From the NCBI GenBank assembly GCA_027493615.1, contig JAOSKK010000001.1:239629-303628 (forward strand): a DNA stretch of 64,000 nucleotides, read 5' to 3'. The translations under genes and the position numbers were made by a program. Source of the stretch: Verrucomicrobiota bacterium. GTDB lineage: Bacteria > Verrucomicrobiota > Verrucomicrobiia > Limisphaerales > J093. Of the stretch, positions 19,248 to 29,339 are shown in pieces (position 1 is the stretch's first letter; each line of letters begins with the position of its first letter). The notes beneath the pieces were generated by a model, which was given only the letters and a program-made list of their open reading frames with translations, searched no databases and was not told the DNA's origin.

Positions 19248-20697
19248 GGACTCGAGGTCGCGTCGAATCGTAGGCCCGGCCGGCGCGAACGCAAATTGCC
19301 GAGGCGCTCGACCAGGTCCTCGGGGGTCCAGTGGGCGCGCCGCTGGCTGAGTTGGTCGGCGACCGCACCGTGTTGCCAGACGGCGTAACGCACCGCGGCC
19401 AGCGGTTCCGCCTGCCAGGCAGGTTGGGCAAGGCACCCGGCCAGAAAGCCGGCCAGCACATCGCCGCTGCCGCCCTGACCGAGGCCGCTGTCGCCCGAGC
19501 CGTTCACGAAGACGGGTCCGTCTGTCGTGCCCACCAGCGTCTGGTACCCTTTCAGGACGACATGGCTGCCCCGGTAACGAGCGGCCAGCTCGCGCAACGC
19601 CCCCACCCGATCCTCCTGCACCTCGCGGGTGGTCACGTGCAACAGGCGCGCTGCTTCGCCCGGATGCGGGGTGATGACCCGCACCGCGGGGGCGGGTTCC
19701 TCCCGGGCGGGGAGCCAGTCGAGCGCGCTGGCATCCACCACCATTGGCATGGGCCCCCTGCCACAGCTCGACCACGTGCTCGCGCCAGGCCGCTTCGACT
19801 TCGCCGCCGGCCAGCCCCGGACCCGCCAGCAGCGCCGTCACACCGGCCAGCTTGCCCAGCGCCGTCCGCCAATCGTCCACCATCACCGCCTGCAACTGGG
19901 CGGCGACGGGTGCGTAGACGCCCGGCGAGGTGCCCAGTGTGACCAGACCGGGCCGGGCCCGCTGGGCGGCGCGCGACGCCAGCACGGCGGCCCCGTGATA
20001 GCCCCGCGCACCGGCCAGGATGAGCAGGTGCCCGAAACTGCCCTTGTGCGACGCCACCGGGCGCGGCGGGGGGTAGCCGGCGAAATCCTCGGGCAAGCTC
20101 CACCAGAGCTCGCTCGTGCCGGGACAGCGCGCCAGGCCGATGTCGCTCTCGACTTCCAGCCGGCCCGTGTACTCCCCAGGCGCCAGGTCGCAGCAGGCCG
20201 GCTTTCGGGGCCCCGACGGTGAGCGTGTGCGCCGCGCGGATGGCAGCGCCGAGCGGTTGGCCGCGGTCGGCGTCGAGTCCCGAAGGCACATCGACCGCGA
20301 GGACGGGGACACCGGAGGCGTTCACGCGTTCGACGAACGTGATCCAGTCCGGGCCCAGTGGCCGGTTGAGGCCGATTCCGAAAAGGCCATCCACGAGGAG
20401 GACGGGTTGCCGGCCGAGAGCCGCCTCGAGTGCGGGCAGTGCGGAGGCAGGGTCGTGGACGTTCAGCACCTCGACGGCGCGCGGTTCGAGGTGCGGTTCG
20501 GCGGCGCGCACGTCGTCGCCGTTATGACCCCGCCCGGCCAGCAGCAGGACGCCGTCGCGGGGGCGGGTGAGGCGACGGATCCGTTGGGCCACACACTGGC
20601 CCACGCGCTCGATCACCGCGGCCTCCGAGCATCCGGCTTTCCAGGACGCGGCTTCCCACGCGCGCATCGCCGCCACGTTCAGCACAGGCACTGGCAT
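19244..20697 (-). CDS. nnr: Bifunctional NAD(P)H-hydrate repair enzyme (epimerase/dehydratase), two frameshifts
   Basis: Repairs hydrated NAD(P)H. The N-terminal YjeF_N epimerase domain has LLLAGRGHNGDD, LLVDGLFGIGLNRPLG and VPVLAVDVPSGLDADRG. The C-terminal ribokinase-like dehydratase has KGSFGHLLILAGARGYHGAA, RVITPHPGEAARLL and the anion-hole motif GQGGSGDVLAGFLAG. The parts lie in three frames joined near 20190 and 19755 at G/C runs. It is about 484 residues when joined, the usual size for the fused enzyme. It overlaps msrA by four bases. Confidence 0.9.
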
Positions 20698-20755
20698 GGC
20701 GACAGCGTGCGCTGCGAGGCGTCCCCCGGCAAGCAGACAGCTCCCTCATCCCCCC

Positions 20756-20780
20756 GTAGGAGTCGAGGTGACGAGACTCA
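20756..20780. repeat. Half copy of hairpin repeat family 2
   Basis: GTAGGAGTCGAGGTGACGAG followed by ACTCA matches, in inverse orientation, the right arm of the palindrome at 48052-48110 with one mismatch. No partner arm is seen nearby. Confidence 0.6.
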
Positions 20781-20898
20781 CCCCCCGCCGCCGGGCAGAA
20801 GCTCCAGCGGTGGATCGAACGTGCGACCGGTTCGCCGGCGACGAAACCCATGCAGCCGGTGGCGGTTCGGCGGAGCGAATGGCCAGCCGCTCCGCTCC

Positions 20899-21186
20899 TC
20901 ATGGCCACCTTCTCGGCTCATCCCGCAGGGCCCCTGCCCCCGAGCCGTAGTCCGATTGGCCTGCCAGGCTCAAGTCGACGAGCTTCGACAGCCGCGCGAC
21001 CAACGTCGGCCCGTGGCCCGCCCGTCGGAAATGCACAACGAACTCGTACTCGTCGATCAAGCCCAGCTCCGCCAACGCAAGCGGCAGCCTCACGCTGCCG
21101 ACGAACAGTCCTTTGCCCGACTCTTGCTTGAGCTTCTGAAAGGCCTCCTCCAGATCTCGGCGCACGAGCTCCGCGCTGCAGTCCAT
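20899..21186 (-). pseudogene. C-terminal fragment of a dihydrofolate reductase-family (RibD_C) protein
   Basis: The translation contains EEAFQKLKQESGKGLFVGSV, RLPLALAELGLIDEYEFVVH and GHGPTLVARLSKLVDLSLAG, followed by a YGSGAGALRDEPRRW ending. This is the last half of the family's RibD_C fold. No N-terminal half with the NADPH-binding strands is seen upstream in any frame, so it looks like a remnant rather than a frameshifted gene. Confidence 0.6.
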
Positions 21187-21608
21187 CCGCGAAATCCGTG
21201 ACGTCGGCGGTGCATGGTAGCCGCGGTAATCCCTGACCACGGATTACTCGGATGGCACGGATGAGGCCTGGTGCCAATGCGGTTCCACCGCGATGGCATC
21301 GCGTTCTGAGTGGTTCGTGCCGCTGTCATCGTCTCATCCCCGATTGGTCCGTTACCGCTGTTGTCGGTTCCATCGCCGATGGCGAACGACAGAGGGGGAG
21401 CGACCGCCGCCGGGAAGGACGGTTGGGCTCGACTTGACGCGTTAGACGGCGGACGTGGGGTGTGTCGTTGGCTTCGACGCTGGGGGGGCAGGAGCCTCGG
21501 CCTGCTCGGGAACCGGATCAAGTTCGATGCGCAGGCCCGCACTGAAGAGATGAGAACCGCCAGGAACTTTCGGCTTGCGAGCGGATTAGAATCAGAGATA
21601 AGGGGGGC

Positions 21609-23168
21609 ATGAGCAACCACGCCGCAGAGAACTCGTCGCAACTCCCCGCGTACATCACCGGGGCTGTCCCGAACCCGGCATCCAACCGCGCTCCGTGGTA
21701 CAAGAACACGGCGCCGACCTACGCCGGCATCTTCCTCTGGTTCGTTTTCTGGCAGGACGCGGTCCTGGCGAACTCGAAGGGTGGCGGCCTGGCCCAAGGC
21801 GTCGGCGTGGCCCTGCTGGGTCTGGTTATCGCCGCCCTGATCTGCCACTTCCTGTTCTACTTGGTGCCGGGGATGTTGGGGCTGAAGACGGGTCTGCCGC
21901 TCTACATTGTAGGCACCTCGACCTTCGGCGCCACAGGAGGTTTCATTCTCCCCGGCTTTCTGATGGGTCTGCTGCAGTTCGGGTGGTTGGGCGTTAACGC
22001 CTACTTCTCCTCCCTGCTGCTGGCTCCCACCCTGGGGGTCAAACCGGAAATCCTCATGGTGATCTGGGGTGTGCTGGCCGCTTTCGTCGGCCTCAAAGGC
22101 ATCCAATACGTGGCCAAGGTGGCGACCTATCTGCCGCTGATTCCCGTAGCGGTGCTGCTGATCATGTTCTTCAAGACCATCGGCGGGTTGGGCGGCTTTG
22201 ACGCCACGGCATTGGCCGACCACCATTCCGCCATCGCCGGCTATGCGAACCCGGCCATGTCCACGGTGGACATTTTTACGGGGGGTGTGCTCGGGTTCCT
22301 CGCCGTCTACGTGGTGGGCTTTTTCGCCACCGCCGGCGCGGCCGGCGTGGACTTCGGCACCAACAGCCGCGACAAGAAAGACGTCAGCATGGGCGGCCTG
22401 ATCGGCATCGCCCTCGCGATCGTCCTGACCGCGGGCATCTCGACGTTGATCGTGGCGGGCGTGCACGGCCACTAGGAATACGGTCCGAAGGCCATCCAGG
22501 CGGCCGAGCAATCGGCGGAGAAAGCTGTGGCGGACGTCGATGCCCGGATCGAGACGCTCACCGCCGCCGGCAAGGCTCCCAGCGGTGATGCCGCCGACAA
22601 GATGCGCGAGTCCGCCCAGGTGGGCGCCGCCTCGCAGGCGCTCCTGCGGACCACTTCTCTCCTGGGCATCGTGGTCGGTGAGGGTGCCGCCAAATGGATG
22701 ATGTTCCTGCTGGCCCTCGCGGCCTTCCCGCCGGCGTGTTTCTCGTCTTTCATCGCGGCGAACAGCTTCAAGACCACCCTGCCGAACGTGAACCCGTTCA
22801 TCTCGGTCGGCATCGGTGCCGCGGTGAGCATCATCCTGGCCGTCACGCACGTTGTGGGTGACGCCATCGGCGTGTTCGTGATCATCGGCGCATCTTTCGG
22901 CCCGATCTGCGGTGCGATGTTTGTGGACTACTGGCTGTCCGGGAAGCGCTGGAGCGGGCCGCGCGCGGGCTTCAACCCGGCTGGCTGGATCGCCTGGGCC
23001 ATCGGCTTCTGCGTGGGCATCTTCGACAAGCTGACCGGCTACACCGTGCCGGCCGCGCCCGTCGCCGCCTTCGTCGTGGGAGCCGTCGTTTACTTCATCT
23101 GCATGAAGGTTGGTCTGGCCTCGAAGGTCCTGCCGCTGCCGGCGGCCAACCAGCCCAGCAACGTGTAA
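21609..23168 (+). CDS. NCS1-like nucleobase:cation symporter / cytosine permease family, with internal TAG
   Basis: A polytopic transporter of about 519 codons with a good ribosome site (AGGGGGG) before ATG 21609. Family-like segments include WYKNTAPTYAGIFLWFVFWQ, TGLPLYIVGTSTFGATGG and a late helix pair around VGDAIGVFVIIGASFGPICG. Codon 289 (22473) is TAG, and the same frame continues to 23168, so this is a substitution-like stop, not a frameshift. Right after it comes a hydrophilic, Ala/Glu-rich loop of about 55 residues (KAIQAAEQSAEKAVADVDAR) that I do not expect in this family. A GC hairpin terminator follows the gene. Substrate cannot be fixed from sequence. Confidence 0.75.
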
Positions 23169-23197
23169 CACCCGTCCCGCCCCGCTTTCGTACGTCG

Positions 23198-23230
23198 CAG
23201 GCGGCCCGCCGTGGGCCGCCTGTCGCTTTT
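23198..23230 (+). terminator. Rho-independent-like terminator after permease
   Basis: A ten-base-pair GC stem (CAGGCGGCCC/GGGCCGCCTG) with a five-base loop is followed by TCGCTTTT. It is 29 bases after the permease stop and before the next gene's start. Confidence 0.6.
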
Positions 23231-23271
23231 CCCGATTGACGGCCGTTCCGGGCCAGTCGAGCATTTCGCCC

Positions 23272-24669
23272 ATGACAAAAGCCCCTTCGAACGTGACTTC
23301 ACGTCGTGAGTTTCTTAAGGACACCGGTTGTCTCGCCGCGGCTTCCGCCCTGGCGGGCGTGGCCCTGCCAGCCGTGCATGCCGCCAGCAGCGACCTGATC
23401 CAGGTCGCGTTGATTGGTTGCAGTGGGCGGGGCACCGGCGCCGCCGTCAACGCCCTTCGCACCAAGACCGGCCCGATGAAACTGGTGGCCATGGGCGACG
23501 TTTTCGAGGAGCGGCTCCAGGGCAGCCTGGGCCAACTGCGCCGGGATCAGAGTCTGGCACCGCAGGTCGACGTGCCGCCCGAGCGTCGGTTTGCGGGTTT
23601 TGACGCCTACAAGAAAGCGATGGACTGCCTCAAGCCGGGCGACATCGCCATCTTCGCCACGCCACCGGCCTTCCGCTGGGTCCATTTCACCTACGCCATC
23701 CAGAAGGGCCTGCACGTCTTCATGGAGAAACCCGTGACCGTCGACGGGCCGACCTCCAAGCGCATGTTCGCGCTGGGCGAAGAAGCCACCAAGAAGAACC
23801 TCAAGGTGGGCGTGGGGCTGATGTCGCGGCACAGTCGCGCCCTGGGTGAGTTGGCCAAACGGGTCCACGACGGAGAAATTGGCGAGATCATCCTCCAGCG
23901 CGGCTACCGCATGCACGGCCCCATCGGCTACTTCTCCTCGCTGCCCAAGCCGCCGGGTGCGAACGAACTGCTCTACCAGATCCAGCGGTTCCACAGCTTC
24001 CTGTGGGCCAGCGGCGGGAACTTCAGCGACTTCTACATCCACATCATCGACCACCTCGGCTGGATGAAGAACGAGTGGCCCGTCAAGGCCCAGGCCCTCG
24101 GCGGCCGCCACTACCGCCAAAGCCCCGAAGGCATCACTTACGTCGACCAGAACTTCGACATCTATGCCGTCGAGTACACTTACGCCGACGGCACCAAGTT
24201 CGACTTTGACGGGCGTTGCATGACCGGTTGCCTGGACCAGTATTCGAGCTACCTCCATGGCACCAAGGGCATGGCCATCGCGTCCCGCAGCGGCGACTGC
24301 GGCATGCCCAGCGCCATCTTCACGGGCCAGACCGCCAAGCGTTCCGCCATGACCTGGGAGTCCAAGGTCGATCCCGCCGAGGCCGATCCCTACCAGAACG
24401 AGTGGGAGGACCTCATGAAGGCCATTCGCAACGACCAGCCCTACAACGAGGTCCGCCACGGCGTCGAGGCGAGCCTGGTCACTTCCATGGGCCGCATGGC
24501 CGCCCACACCGGCCAGGAGATCACCTTCGACGACATGCTCAACTGCGAGCATGAGATGGCCCCGGGCCTCGACAAACTCACCAAGGATTCGCCCGCCCCG
24601 CTGGTGGCGGATGCCAACGGCCGCTATCCCGTGCCGAACCCGGGCATCAACCGGAACCGGGAGTACTGA
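23272..24669 (+). CDS. Gfo/Idh/MocA family oxidoreductase, Tat-exported
   Basis: An intact 465-residue protein with Tat motif SRREFLKDTG, then the NAD-binding motif VALIGCSGRGTGAA and EKPVTVDGPTS, the conserved Lys-Pro step of the family. The FSDFYIHIIDHLGWMKNEWP stretch carries the metal-free catalytic-site His region typical of this group. Long form with a C-terminal tail (GRYPVPNPGINRNREY). It is likely an NAD-dependent sugar or inositol oxidoreductase acting outside the cytoplasm; the substrate is unknown. A terminator-like hairpin follows. The ATG at 23272 begins right at the Tat signal. Confidence 0.9.
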   Translation: MTKAPSNVTSRREFLKDTGCLAAASALAGVALPAVHAASSDLIQVALIGCSGRGTGAAVNALRTKTGPMKLVAMGDVFEERLQGSLGQLRRDQSLAPQVDVPPERRFAGFDAYKKAMDCLKPGDIAIFATPPAFRWVHFTYAIQKGLHVFMEKPVTVDGPTSKRMFALGEEATKKNLKVGVGLMSRHSRALGELAKRVHDGEIGEIILQRGYRMHGPIGYFSSLPKPPGANELLYQIQRFHSFLWASGGNFSDFYIHIIDHLGWMKNEWPVKAQALGGRHYRQSPEGITYVDQNFDIYAVEYTYADGTKFDFDGRCMTGCLDQYSSYLHGTKGMAIASRSGDCGMPSAIFTGQTAKRSAMTWESKVDPAEADPYQNEWEDLMKAIRNDQPYNEVRHGVEASLVTSMGRMAAHTGQEITFDDMLNCEHEMAPGLDKLTKDSPAPLVADANGRYPVPNPGINRNREY

Positions 24670-24769
24670 GAATTCCGCGAACCGTGCGGGACAGGCGTCC
24701 CGCCGGCCTCTCCGAGGCTCGCGCTCACTCGACCTGGCCCCCAGGCCGGGGGCCTCGTCCAACCACCTC

Positions 24770-24802
24770 AAGCCGGGCGGCGCAACGCTGCCCGGCTTCT
24801 TC
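24770..24802 (+). terminator. Hairpin terminator after the Gfo/Idh/MocA gene
   Basis: Arms AAGCCGGGC and GCCCGGCTT flank a loop and are followed by CTTCAT. Located 100 bases after the stop codon, between convergent genes, so it may act on both strands. Confidence 0.55.
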
Positions 24803-24863
24803 ATGAGGGGCCATCCGTTCCCGCGGATCGGCCGCGCGGTCGCCGCGTCGTCAGCGGCTCGGT

Positions 24864-27640
24864 TCAGGGGTACACCCCACGATACGCGGCGTGAGGCTGG
24901 GTCTTGGAAGTGGGATCCAGCAGGCGCACCTCGGAGTCCATCCCGGCTCCCGACACGGTCATCCAGTGGTGCCACTGGCGGAGGTCGTAGGAGCGAAGGA
25001 TCGAGTAGTCGAAGCCGCGTTCCGCGAACACATCCACGCGCACGCCATCATCCGTGTTGCGGATCGCGAGGCGAAACGCCGGCGGTTCCGGGCGGGGGTC
25101 CGTGTGGAGGCGCGCCACATAACGTCGCGTCAAGCCGGCCACGGTGGTGAACTGGCCGCCGATGATGATCTTGCCGTCGGGTTGAGCTACGACCGCCTGC
25201 ACGGTGTTGTTTGGCCCCCGGCTGGATCGAGCTGCGTGTCAACACTGCCATCCGCACCCAGAAGCCGTGCCGCCCGGGTTCGGGTCAGCCCGTTGGCGGT
25301 CGTGAACGCGCCTCCCAGGATCACTTGGCCATCCGGATCAAGCGTCAGGGCATGCACCGTGTTGTTCGGTCCCACCAGGGTGTCAAGGCGCGGGCTCAGT
25401 CCCCCGGAATTGTCGAGGAACGCCAGCCTCTGGGCCCCAGCACCCCCGTAGCTGAGGAACGAACCACCCACCAGCACACCACTGCCCGACGCCGCCAGCG
25501 CGTAGACACTGTTGTTGAACCCGGTGCCGACCACAAAGCTCTCGTCCAAGCTCCCGTCGGAGTTGAGCCGTGCGATCCGGTTGCGGTCCACTCCCGCGAA
25601 CCGGGTGAAGTCACCGCCGATCATGATCTTGCCACCGGGCAGGATGAGCAGCGCCCGCACCCGACCGTTGGCTCCGCCGGGCGGGTTGAAGCCGGCATCC
25701 AGCGAACCATCCTCGTTGAGGCGCGCCACGTAATTGCGCGTCTCCCCGCCGACGGAAGTGAAAAGGCCTCCGATCAGCACCCGGCCGTCGCCCTGCGCCG
25801 CCACGGCGTCCACCGCATTGTTCGCCCCCAAGCCCGGCGCAAACGAGCCATCCAGAGAGCTGTCCGCCAGGATGCGGGCAATCCGGGACCGGGGTGCCCC
25901 CGTTGTACGTGAGGAACTCGCCTCCGAGCAGGATCCGGCCGTCGGGCAGCAAAGCGAGCGCCGACACTTCATGACTGGTTCCGCTGAGGGGCGCGAAGCT
26001 GGGGTCGACGGAGCCGTTGGCCAACAACCGGGCGACGCGACTGCGCCCCTGCCCGTCCACCGTCGTGAAAGCGCCGCCGATCAGCACCCGGCCATCGGGT
26101 TGGAGGGCCAGGGCCCGCACGGCCCCGTTGGGACCTTGAGCCGCGTTGAAGTTCACATCCAGCGAGCCCGCCGCCGGAGCCTCCGGCAGGATGGTCAGAG
26201 CTACCGGCCCGCTCGCCACGCTACCGGCGGCGTTGGACACCGTGACCACATAATCACCGGCCTGCGCGGGCTGCACGGCCGGCAGCGTCAGGGTGCTGTT
26301 CGTGCCTCCTGGCACCGGGTTGCCATTGACCGACCATTGATAGTGGGGGGCGGGCTGCCCCCCGCCACCACCGTGAAGCTCGCCGAGAGCCCGGCATTCA
26401 CCTGCTGGGCGGCCGGGGACACGACCATCTGCGGCGCCGTTGACGTCGCGCTGCCCCCGTCCGCGTTCAACCGCGCCACGTATCGCCGGTTCTGACCTGC
26501 CACGCTTGTGAACTGTCCACCGATGAGCACGTTCCCGTCCGACGGCGCGGCCACCGCCAACAGCGTGCTCGAGGGACCCGATCCCGGGTCGAAGCTCAGA
26601 TCCACACTTGCGTCCTCGCCGAGCCGGGCGATCCGGACGCGCCCGATCTGGTTCACGGTGGTGAACGCGCCGGCGGCGAGAATCCGGCCATCCGGCTGGA
26701 TCGCCAGGGCGTTAACCGTGTTGTTGAAGCCTACGGCCATGTTGAAGAAGGGATCCAACGCACCCGTGGCAGTCAAACGCGCCAGATACCGCTGCGTGGT
26801 GCCCGCCACTTGTGTGAACTGGCCCCCCACCAGGATCCGACCACTGCCGTCCACGATCACATCCTGCACGTTGTTATTCATGCCGGTGCCCGGCACAAAA
26901 CCGGCGTCCAACGACCCGTCGGTGTTCAGGCGAGCAAGGCGATTGCGCGTGATCCCATTGTAGGCGGTGAAGTCCCCGCCAATGACCAGCTTGCCGTCGC
27001 TCTGCAACGCCACGGCCCGGATCACACCGTTGGCTCCCGTGCCCGGATCGAAACTCGTGTTAAGGCTGCCGTCGGTGTTCAGACGCGCGATGCGGTTCTG
27101 GGACACCCCCAGGATCTCGGTGAAACTGCCCACCACCACCACACGGCCGTCTGCCTGCAATGCCAGATCGTGCACCGTGCCGTTGGCGCCCCCGGTACCT
27201 GGAACGTGTAGTCCACCCGCCCGTCCGGCAGCAGACGCGCCAACCGCCGCCGCGGCGCACCGTCCAGCGTCGTGAAGTCTCCACCCACCAGGATCCGCCC
27301 GTCAGCCTGCACCACGATGGCGCGCACGTCATCGTTGGCTCCTCCCCCGTCCGAAAGGACGCATCCACGGTCCCCTCAGGGTTCAGGCGCGCCAACCGGC
27401 TGAGCGACACCCCATCCACCGAGCCAAAGTTGCCCCCAGCAAGATCCGGCCGTCCGGTTGTAGCGCGATCACATTCACCAGGGCGTTAGGTCCCGATCCC
27501 GTGTTGAACGTCGCATCCACGCCCCCGTGCTGCCCCCAAGCACTCGTCCCCAGTCCCAATCCCAGGACCAGCCCGGGCCAGTGACCCCGCCACCCTCGCC
27601 GCGCGACGCCTGTTGGGCGGAGAGTTCGGATCGCATTCAT
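24864..27640 (-). CDS. Delta-60-repeat beta-propeller protein with Ig-like domain, exported (about six frameshifts)
   Basis: About 925 residues when joined. The N-terminus is a signal peptide ([19 protein letters not shown]). The body is many copies of a delta-60-type repeat, each with phrases such as [11 protein letters not shown], FTTVxG, RxRIARLNxDGSLDxxFxPG and TGxNNxVxALA. Near the middle an Ig-like segment ([20 protein letters not shown]) separates two repeat blocks. The C-terminus is a non-repeat beta domain ([20 protein letters not shown]). Frame breaks near 27425, 27335, 27200, 26345, 25905 and 25210 are at G/C runs. A second in-frame ATG at 27652 could also be the start. Function is likely surface binding; no catalytic motif is seen. 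Confidence 0.85.
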
Positions 27641-27890
27641 CCTAATGACCATCCGTGGCACCTCTTTCGATTCTTGCATGGCAGGACCTTACGATCCGAC
27701 CAAGCTCGGGTCAAGCAGACCCTCCCCCGTCTTGGCGCCCAAGCACCCTCGGTCCCGCGCGACCGGCACCGAGCCTCCCCACCGGTCGCCGCGCGCACGA
27801 GGGCACCACACCGACGGCCGTGCAGGGCCCTCCGCCGCTCCGCCTCGCTTCAGGCTTGGTCGCCCGCCAAACGCCGCTAGACTCCCGGCC

Positions 27891-29333
27891 GTGACCTACA
27901 ACCAATTGAAGGCTCAAGTCCGGACAGGCGCCGTGGACACCGTGCTCGTCGCCATGCCGGATCCCTTCGGCCGGCTGGTCGGCAAGCGGTGTCACGCCGG
28001 GTATTTCCTGGATCACGTCGCCTCCCACGGCACCCACGGCTGCAATTACCTGCTCGCCGTCAATCTGGACATGGATCCCCAGACCGGCTTCCGCCTCGCC
28101 AACTGGGAGTCGGGTTTTGGCGATTTCGCGTTCCGCCCGGACCTCACCACCCTCCGCCTGCTGCCCTGGCAGCCGGGCGCAGCCCTGGTCCTTTGCGACA
28201 CCGCCCATCACGACGGCACGCTCGTCGCCGAAGCGCCCCGCACCGTGCTGCGTCGCCAGGTCGAACGCCTCGCCGAGCAGGGGCTCACGTGCTACTGCGC
28301 CAGTGAACTCGAGTTCTACCTCTTCAACCAGACCTACCACGCCGCGTTCCAGAATGGCTACCAGAGCCTCGAGCCCTCCAGTGATTACCGCATCGACTAT
28401 CACCTCCTCCAGCCCACCCGCGATGAACCGTTGATGCGCGCTATCCGCAACGGGATGACCGCCGCCGGCATCCCGGTCGAGAGCAGCAAGGGCGAATGGA
28501 GCCGCGGCCAGCACGAGGTCAATTTCGCCTACACCGAGCCGCTCCCCATGGCCGACCGCCATGCCCTGTTCAAACAGGGCGTGAAGGAGATCGCCGAACA
28601 GCACGGCAAAGCCATTTCGTTCATGGCCAAGTACGCGCCCACTGAGGCGGGCAACTCCTGCCACCTCCATCTCAGCCTGTGGCGAGCTGGCCAGAACCTG
28701 TTCGTCCTCGAAGCGGGGGAGGCGCGGAAGCCAAACGTCCGAACCCGCTCCTCCCGCAGCGCCCGCCGCACCGCCGCCTCCGCGTCACCTTCCCCCGGTG
28801 CTTCACGCGATTCCTCCCCGGGCTCGGACCTGTTCCGCCACTTCCTCGGCGGCCTCATGAAGTACTCGCCGGAGCTGTCCCTCTTCTACGCCCCGACCAT
28901 CAACAGCTACAAACGCTTTCAGCCCGGCAGTTGGGCGCCCACCCGCATGGCCTGGGCCACGGACAACCGGACCACCGGCTTCCGCATCGTCGGGCACGGT
29001 CGCGCCTTCCGCATCGAGAACCGCATGCCGGGCGCCGACGCCAACCCCTACCTCGCGCTGGCGGCGATGATCGCCGCCGGTCTGGCCGGTGTCGAAGAGG
29101 GTCTGGACTGCGGCGCCGAGTACGTCGGCAACGCCTATGTGGATTCCAAGCTGCCGCACCTGCCGCGCTCGCTGCGCGACGCCACGGACCTGTTCGAGGG
29201 GTCCAAACTCGCGCACGCCGCCTTCGGCGATGCGGTCGTCGAGTACTACGTCCACCACGCGCGCCTCGAACACCAGGCCTTCAGCGATGCCGTCACCGAT
29301 TGGGAACGCCGCCGGTATTTCGAGCAAATCTGA
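27891..29333 (+). CDS. Glutamine synthetase family protein (GlnA/PuuA-like)
   Basis: About 480 residues, intact. GTG at 27891 is chosen because it begins the N-terminal domain (TYNQLKAQVRTGAVDTVLVA); the upstream in-frame extension is low complexity. Catalytic blocks include CASELEFYLFN, SKGEWSRGQHEVNFAYTEPL, GNSCHLHLSLW, the ATP-site segment NSYKRFQPGSWAPTRMAWAT and FRIENRMPGADANPYLALAA. The pattern fits the glutamine synthetase-like branch that includes gamma-glutamylpolyamine synthetases rather than classical GlnA. An unusual Ser/Arg/Ala-rich stretch of about 30 residues (around 28735-28825) lies after the His block. It precedes the GH20-like gene by six bases. Confidence 0.85.
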   Translation: MTYNQLKAQVRTGAVDTVLVAMPDPFGRLVGKRCHAGYFLDHVASHGTHGCNYLLAVNLDMDPQTGFRLANWESGFGDFAFRPDLTTLRLLPWQPGAALVLCDTAHHDGTLVAEAPRTVLRRQVERLAEQGLTCYCASELEFYLFNQTYHAAFQNGYQSLEPSSDYRIDYHLLQPTRDEPLMRAIRNGMTAAGIPVESSKGEWSRGQHEVNFAYTEPLPMADRHALFKQGVKEIAEQHGKAISFMAKYAPTEAGNSCHLHLSLWRAGQNLFVLEAGEARKPNVRTRSSRSARRTAASASPSPGASRDSSPGSDLFRHFLGGLMKYSPELSLFYAPTINSYKRFQPGSWAPTRMAWATDNRTTGFRIVGHGRAFRIENRMPGADANPYLALAAMIAAGLAGVEEGLDCGAEYVGNAYVDSKLPHLPRSLRDATDLFEGSKLAHAAFGDAVVEYYVHHARLEHQAFSDAVTDWERRRYFEQI

Positions 29334-29339
29334 TCCCCC

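Larger units (their letters stand above)
20698..21608. other. Long intergenic region with gene debris and a half repeat
   Basis: This stretch of about 900 bases holds no intact gene that I can support. It contains the half repeat at 20756-20780 and a C-terminal fragment of a dihydrofolate-reductase-family gene (20899-21186, minus strand). The 300 bases before the permease gene show only a candidate GGAACTT box at 21563-21569 and TAGAAT at 21587-21592 as promoter-like sequence. Confidence 0.5.

Noticed and set aside
22473..22475. TAG as a pyrrolysine codon
   Set aside because: No pyrrolysine genes are in view, and transporters of this type are not known to use it. A base error or ordinary stop is more likely.
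21090..23492. Long minus-strand open frame (800 codons) opposite the permease
   Set aside because: His/Arg/Gly-rich, no recognisable fold; the plus-strand permease has membrane segments and an SD, so this is a shadow.
23299..24975. Minus-strand open frame (558 codons) opposite the Gfo/Idh/MocA gene
   Set aside because: Low-complexity composition (Val/Leu/Gly/Glu), antisense to an intact Tat-signal protein.
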